44,806 bases of DNA from Chara braunii (taxonomy: Eukaryota > Streptophyta > Charophyceae > Charales > Characeae), in NCBI GenBank assembly GCA_003427395.1, contig BFEA01000011.1, positions 6,875,071 through 6,919,876 on the forward strand, given 5' to 3'. Of this stretch, positions 40,690 to 44,806 are shown piece by piece. Every line of letters begins with the position of its first letter. Within the stretch, counting starts at the first letter, position 1. The notes beneath the pieces were generated by a model. The model saw only the letters and a program-made list of their open reading frames with translations. It made no database searches and was not told where the DNA came from. The position numbers were made by a program, and so were the translations under genes.

Positions 40690-41955
40690 AAATTCTGCGG
40701 TGGAACTCAAAAATGGGCCGGCAGGAACGCAGTAAACCTGTTCAGAAGTAGTCTGGGGCCCAGAACTCAGCCCCAGGCAACGCAGACCAAAGTTGGTCTG
40801 CGTTGGGTTGTGTGAGCAGAACACGTCCAGGCCTGAGTCTGTCTCGTTTGGTTGTGTGACCAAACGCTTCACCCAAGAAAATCAAGGGTCAAAGACAATT
40901 GTAGAGTCAAAGGCACGGCGCCTAGGCCCTTGGTTGGATACGCTCACTTGTTGTGAGCAGGTACCTAGACAAGCATCCAAGCCGAAAGGAATTCAGTTTC
41001 AGGTCAATCTGGGTCTTCGTTTGCATCAAGATCTGGACGGCTAAAGGTTGCAGCATCCGGGGTCCAGACCCCAAATCAATGCTACTTCAGCGTTGACCTC
41101 CCTAGTTTCACATTCATTCTGTCTTGCGTTGATGTTGACTTCACGCATTGACTTCAACGCTAGCTCGACGCTGTGAAGCTGGCATTGTGATTCGGCGAGG
41201 CGCTGCTGGTCCGGCATGGTGGTTGGCTTGCACCTGTCTTTTTGGCATGCTGACATGGCAGTTGCCATGCGTTGTCGCTGATGTGGCTGATGTCACGTGT
41301 ATCATTGGCTGACTTGGCTGCTGCCACGTGTTCTTGTATTGTTGTTCTGATTATCGTCATTCGGGAAGAGATCAAGACTGTGGAGAGATCGTGACATGCG
41401 TGGCTGTGGAGAGATCGTGTTCTTGTATTGTTGTCCTGATTATCGTCATTCGGGAGGAGATCAGGACTGTGGCTTGCACCTGTCTTCTTGGCATGCTGAC
41501 ATGGCTTTTGTTCGCTGACGAAGCGAAGCTACGTGACTTGTATTGTTGTTGTGATTATCGTCATCGTGGATACGTACCTGGTTGTCTTCATGTCGACATT
41601 GCTCCAGCATTGATAAGGGACTGACTACACGTGCCACGTGGCACATTGAGGTTACTTCGGATACTCGTGCAGACACGATTTTTGTGGGCCACGTGGTGAT
41701 TGAGGAGGGAGGCCAAAGCAGGAGTGGACCTTGTATTTATTTCCTCTCCTCTGTCTAATCTCGCTCCTCTCTCATTCGTCTGTGTATGATTATCCCATCT
41801 CATTCTGTTTGGACACGATTTTGACTATTGGTAATCATCAGCTGGTTGACATTCATCTGGGCTTGCATTGTTGATGACTATCTTCACGATTTGGGTTTAT
41901 TGCATTTCGCCGTGCGATCAAGAACCATCAATAGTCACTTCACAGACCAGATAAC
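40690..41955 (+). repeat. LTR-like repeat following gypsy pol (candidate 3' LTR)
   Basis: Directly follows the end of pol, where a 3' LTR is expected, and shares ordered blocks with 14640-15700. Holds several G-box palindromes (GTGCCACGTGGCAC at about 41632, GGCCACGTGG at 41688), a local repetition of TTGTATTGTTGTTSTGATTATCGTCAT (41333, 41425, 41540) and GTATTTATTTCC (41739), a possible TATA region before pyrimidine-rich DNA. Its counterpart at the 5' side of the element may be the diverged stretch 30625-31150. Confidence 0.5.
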
Positions 41956-44090
41956 ATCAGAAACCTGTACTAGTCCGCTTCGGAATCAGGCCAATGGGGC
42001 GTTGACCGCCTGGCACGGGCAAGACAAATGATGCTCCACCATCTGCCAGCGATGCTCTCAACACCCCAAAGGGAATCATTGAAAGCACCCTTGTCTGCGG
42101 ACGAATTTCTAGATGCCCTAAAGGGAATGGAAGACGAGAAAACCCCAAGTGTTGACTCCTTTCCTAAGGAATTATGGTTACAGAATTGGACTGTCTTCCA
42201 AGAATGCCTCACAGGGTACGTGCAAGCAATCTGTACAGAAGGGACCTTTGTAGGCATGATTAGCCAAGGGATCACTACATTACTATACAAAAAAGAGGAT
42301 AAGAAAGATATTAGAAACTATAGGCCTATCACACTTCTTCCCCTGCCGTACAAAATGGTTTCCAAAGCATTGACCAATCGTCTACTCTCGTATATGTCTC
42401 ACCTAATATATCAGGATCAGACTGGATTCATGCCACAAAGAAATATCCAAAACAATGTATTGTTGGTGAATGATACAATTAAATACGCCAGGCAGCCGTC
42501 CTGTTCATAGACTTTGAGAAAGCCTATGACCATATCGACTAGGACTTTATGGACGGGGTGTCTGCAGAAAATTAACTTTGGTGACTCCTTCAGGGCGTGA
42601 TGGAAGCCCTAGCAGCTATGATCCGATCTAACCCGGATATATAACGTATTGACATCCCTAAACTGCCCCCACACCTCATACCAATGACGTCCCAATTTGT
42701 TGATGACCTCACAGTTCTCATCAGGGCCTCCTTGACCTCTTTAAAAACACTCACTAACACAATTCAACTTTTTGCAGTGGCGACAGACTTGAGGGTTAAC
42801 TGGGGGACAAAGACAGAAGGCTGGTGGTTGTCCCCACAAAATTCCCAACCTCCGCAAGACCCACCGGTCAACTGGAGAGAGAGGGAGGACGCAATAAGTA
42901 TCCTGGGAGTTCGTTTGACAATGTTAGACACCCCAACTGACCATGGTCAAGCTCTGGTTCAAACGGCCTTGCAAAGACTGGCCAAATGGGACGGACTGCA
43001 CACATCACTCGTAGGCAGAGCTCTGGCCATAAACAATGCAGTCTTGTCTACTATTTGGTACAAAACGGCTTTCTGGGAGATCCCGAAGAAGCAACTTACG
43101 AACCTGAGGACAACATTAGCAGCGTACCTCTGGAGGAATGACCATGAGTTCACTCAATGTATCAAAAAAGCTGCATGGAAATACGTGACACAACCAAAGA
43201 AGGTGGGAGGACTAGGCATCCTTGACCTGGGAGACGAGATCAGAGACTTGATGTTTAAAGTGATCATACGCCTCCTATTAGCTAACGATGTGTCGTGGCT
43301 GCCACTAGCACATATACAACTGGCGCACCTGGCTCCTCCTTCCCACCCTGACCATCCTGTTCATCCGCTCAGGTGGCTCACCAACACGGACTGGTCTGTT
43401 CCGAACACCCCACGTCACAAGAGGGACGGTACACAGAGAAACAGCACAAGAGGGGACCTGAAACACGACCCTCTGTGGCCATCAATGGTGGAATTGTGGA
43501 GGCACATGGGGCCAACTAAAAAGTCCCCTCCGCTTAGGTGGCATGAAATATGGAGACATCCACTATTCGGGAACCCGTTCGTTCGCGACAACAATGGGAG
43601 GCCGTTCTCCCTCACTTCAAGTTCTCACTGGCTTACATGGGTGAGAAACGGAATCTACACCCTTGGAGATCTATGAGACTGCCATACAGGGTCATGGAAG
43701 TCAACCCAAGAGTTGAGTCACACCCTAAAATACATCAAAGGGAGCCATCGCAAGCTGCAACAGTTACAAACGGCTGTCCCACCTACATGGATAACTACTT
43801 TGCAAAAAGGACCAGAGCTTTGCGCCCTCGACTGGGTTGTGCAGGCTTCGCCTAACCCGATACCCATGACCATCTTTAGGGTGTCACACATCACACAAGA
43901 AGGGGCGGAGCTGCAAGCATACGAACCGGATATGACGGGGGCGAGATGGGCCCCTATCCATCGCCCCCCCCTCCGCTGCCCTGGAACCCTTCCCCTACCA
44001 CCCCTCCACCGCCCTCATCCTTCTTTCCACCCAACACCCCCTCACCCCCCTCCCTCCCTGTCCAGAACACCGCGTCGGGCCAGCTGAATT
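41955..44090 (+). pseudogene. LINE-C: 5'-truncated, internally deleted LINE ORF2
   Basis: RT N-terminal part in 42028-42510: ADEFLDALKGMEDEKTPSVD, ITTLLYKKEDKKDIRNYRPI, DQTGFMPQR. After a frameshift, motif A LFIDFEKAYDHID (42502-42540) then TAG; motif B is missing (deletion near 42565-42590). 42684-43676 resumes with FVDDLTVLI (motif C, Val for Ala), ILGVRLTM, SLVGRALAINNAV and KVGGLGILDLGDE; 43677-44090 carries the following region to KGPELCALDW and a Pro-rich end. zf-RVT and poly-A are absent. Endonuclease is missing through 5' truncation, with the left end touching the LTR-like repeat. Related to LINE-A but clearly a different subfamily. Confidence 0.88.
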
Positions 44091-44101
44091 CAGTACACAT
44101 C

Positions 44102-44290
44102 AGCAGGTGATCTCATTGAACAGGGATGGGACTACAGCAACTACAAGGCATCTCAAGGATGGCACTGCTCCTTTTGGACAACAGCAGCAAAGAAGAGCAG
44201 GTGATATCACTGATCAGGGATGGGACTGCAGTAACTACAAGGCATCTCAAGGATGACACTGGTCCTTCTGGAAAATAGCAGCAACAAAGC
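44102..44290 (+). repeat. 94-bp tandem duplication
   Basis: AGCAGGTGATMTCAYTGAWCAGGGATGGGACTRCAG through GGAYRRCACTG.TCCTT.TGG occurs at 44102 and 44196. Confidence 0.85.
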
Positions 44291-44806
44291 GGGACATCGG
44301 TTTATACGGACTGCTGGCATATGGGCAACTGGCTCAGAAGGCTCTGTAGTTCTGCCCGCCAAAATCTTTCTTTTAGATGAGCCCGACAGCCTGCTGGTGT
44401 CACAAATACATGCTACCTCCTCTACCTGCAATCATGATATCGCCAACGGGCCATTTCATTACTTACCATAGACTGGAAGGAAGGTTAGTATCACTGATTA
44501 CAGTGCAAATCATGTTGGCAAAACTTCCTTTTTTAGCAAGACAACTCGGTAGTTTATAGGCATCAAAACGACTGTCGCCACAAAAGCGTGTTGGTTTTTT
44601 TTAGCTGTAGACATGTCAATGGGGCATACCACCTCTCACTAAGGGAGATCTGATAGGCAGGCCACTCAGGCCATTGTGTACCTCTACTAAACGAACTTTA
44701 TTTAGAACAGGTCAGATTGGTAGAGTGGTAGCTTGGCAACTTCATGTTCACACAAATGCATGATTGACCACATGATTAAGTACCATGTTCAGGGACGCTG
44801 GACCCG
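44291..44806. other. No recognisable gene
   Basis: Mixed sequence with short frames only. A T8 run at 44594-44601 and a TGGTAGAGTGG box at 44719-44729 resembling a pol III A box are noted, without a matching B box. Confidence 0.4.

Noticed and set aside
28861-41955. 28861-30087 and 40690-41955 as the two LTRs of one element
   Set aside because: Their sequences do not resemble each other; neither the palindrome nor the TGTGGC start recurs at the right end.
44712-44780. tRNA or tRNA-derived SINE head (TGGTAGAGTGGT box)
   Set aside because: Only an A-box-like string; no B box, no cloverleaf stems that close.

Overview
The window is nuclear DNA of a plant-lineage eukaryote, most likely a streptophyte (charophyte-type) alga or a plant with a large repeat-rich genome. 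Evidence: a nuclear insertion of a streptophyte-type mitochondrial atp6 fragment, plant-style LINEs with zf-RVT C-termini, chromodomain Ty3/gypsy elements primed by initiator-tRNA-Met-like sites, consensus GTAAGT/GTGAGT splice donors, and long CT arrays. Runs of N and scattered single Ns mark draft-assembly gaps. No bacterial-type operons, rRNA, tRNA or CRISPR are visible. Naming the genus Chara would be a guess.

Layout. 1-3130: left-facing Ty3/gypsy-type element (gag 1-1244 running off the edge, primer binding site 1271-1284, TATA box 3027-3033). 3960-12782: the most unusual unit, an uninterrupted ~2050-codon reading frame (4880-11032) that probably continues by splicing into an exon at 11732-11970, flanked by two direct repeats of ~0.7 kb (3960-4827, which carries a retroposon insertion, and 12060-12782). 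12786-16640: tandem duplications, CT arrays, an LTR-like repeat (14640-15700), a 5'-truncated left-facing LINE tail (15866-16440) and an 88-bp GC-rich duplication. About 16880-27431: a near-full-length LINE (LINE-A) with a C-rich leader, ~191-bp tandem monomers, a broken ORF1 with a zinc knuckle, and ORF2 with AP-type endonuclease, reverse transcriptase and zf-RVT, interrupted near its C-terminus by mitochondrial DNA.

28376-28855: left-facing gypsy integrase tail/chromodomain. 28861-30102: candidate LTR followed by a primer binding site. 31321-40687: right-facing chromodomain Ty3/gypsy element (gag, protease, RT, RNase H, integrase, chromodomain) broken by stops and frameshifts and by two insertions: a 372-base poly-A retroposon with a target-site duplication (33832-34203), and ~3.4 kb of microsatellites and tandem repeats (34347-37740). 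40690-41955: LTR-like repeat related to 14640-15700. 41955-44090: third LINE (LINE-C), truncated and internally deleted. 44091-44806: a 94-bp duplication and sequence with no recognisable gene.

How parts work together: most of the window is nested selfish DNA. LINE machinery (endonuclease plus RT) explains the poly-A retroposons; gypsy gag-pol explains the LTR-like repeats. The exception is the 4880-11970 gene, which has stayed open while nearly every neighbouring element has decayed. It is either a host gene caught between repeats or cargo carried by a non-autonomous LTR-type element, and is the best candidate for something undescribed.
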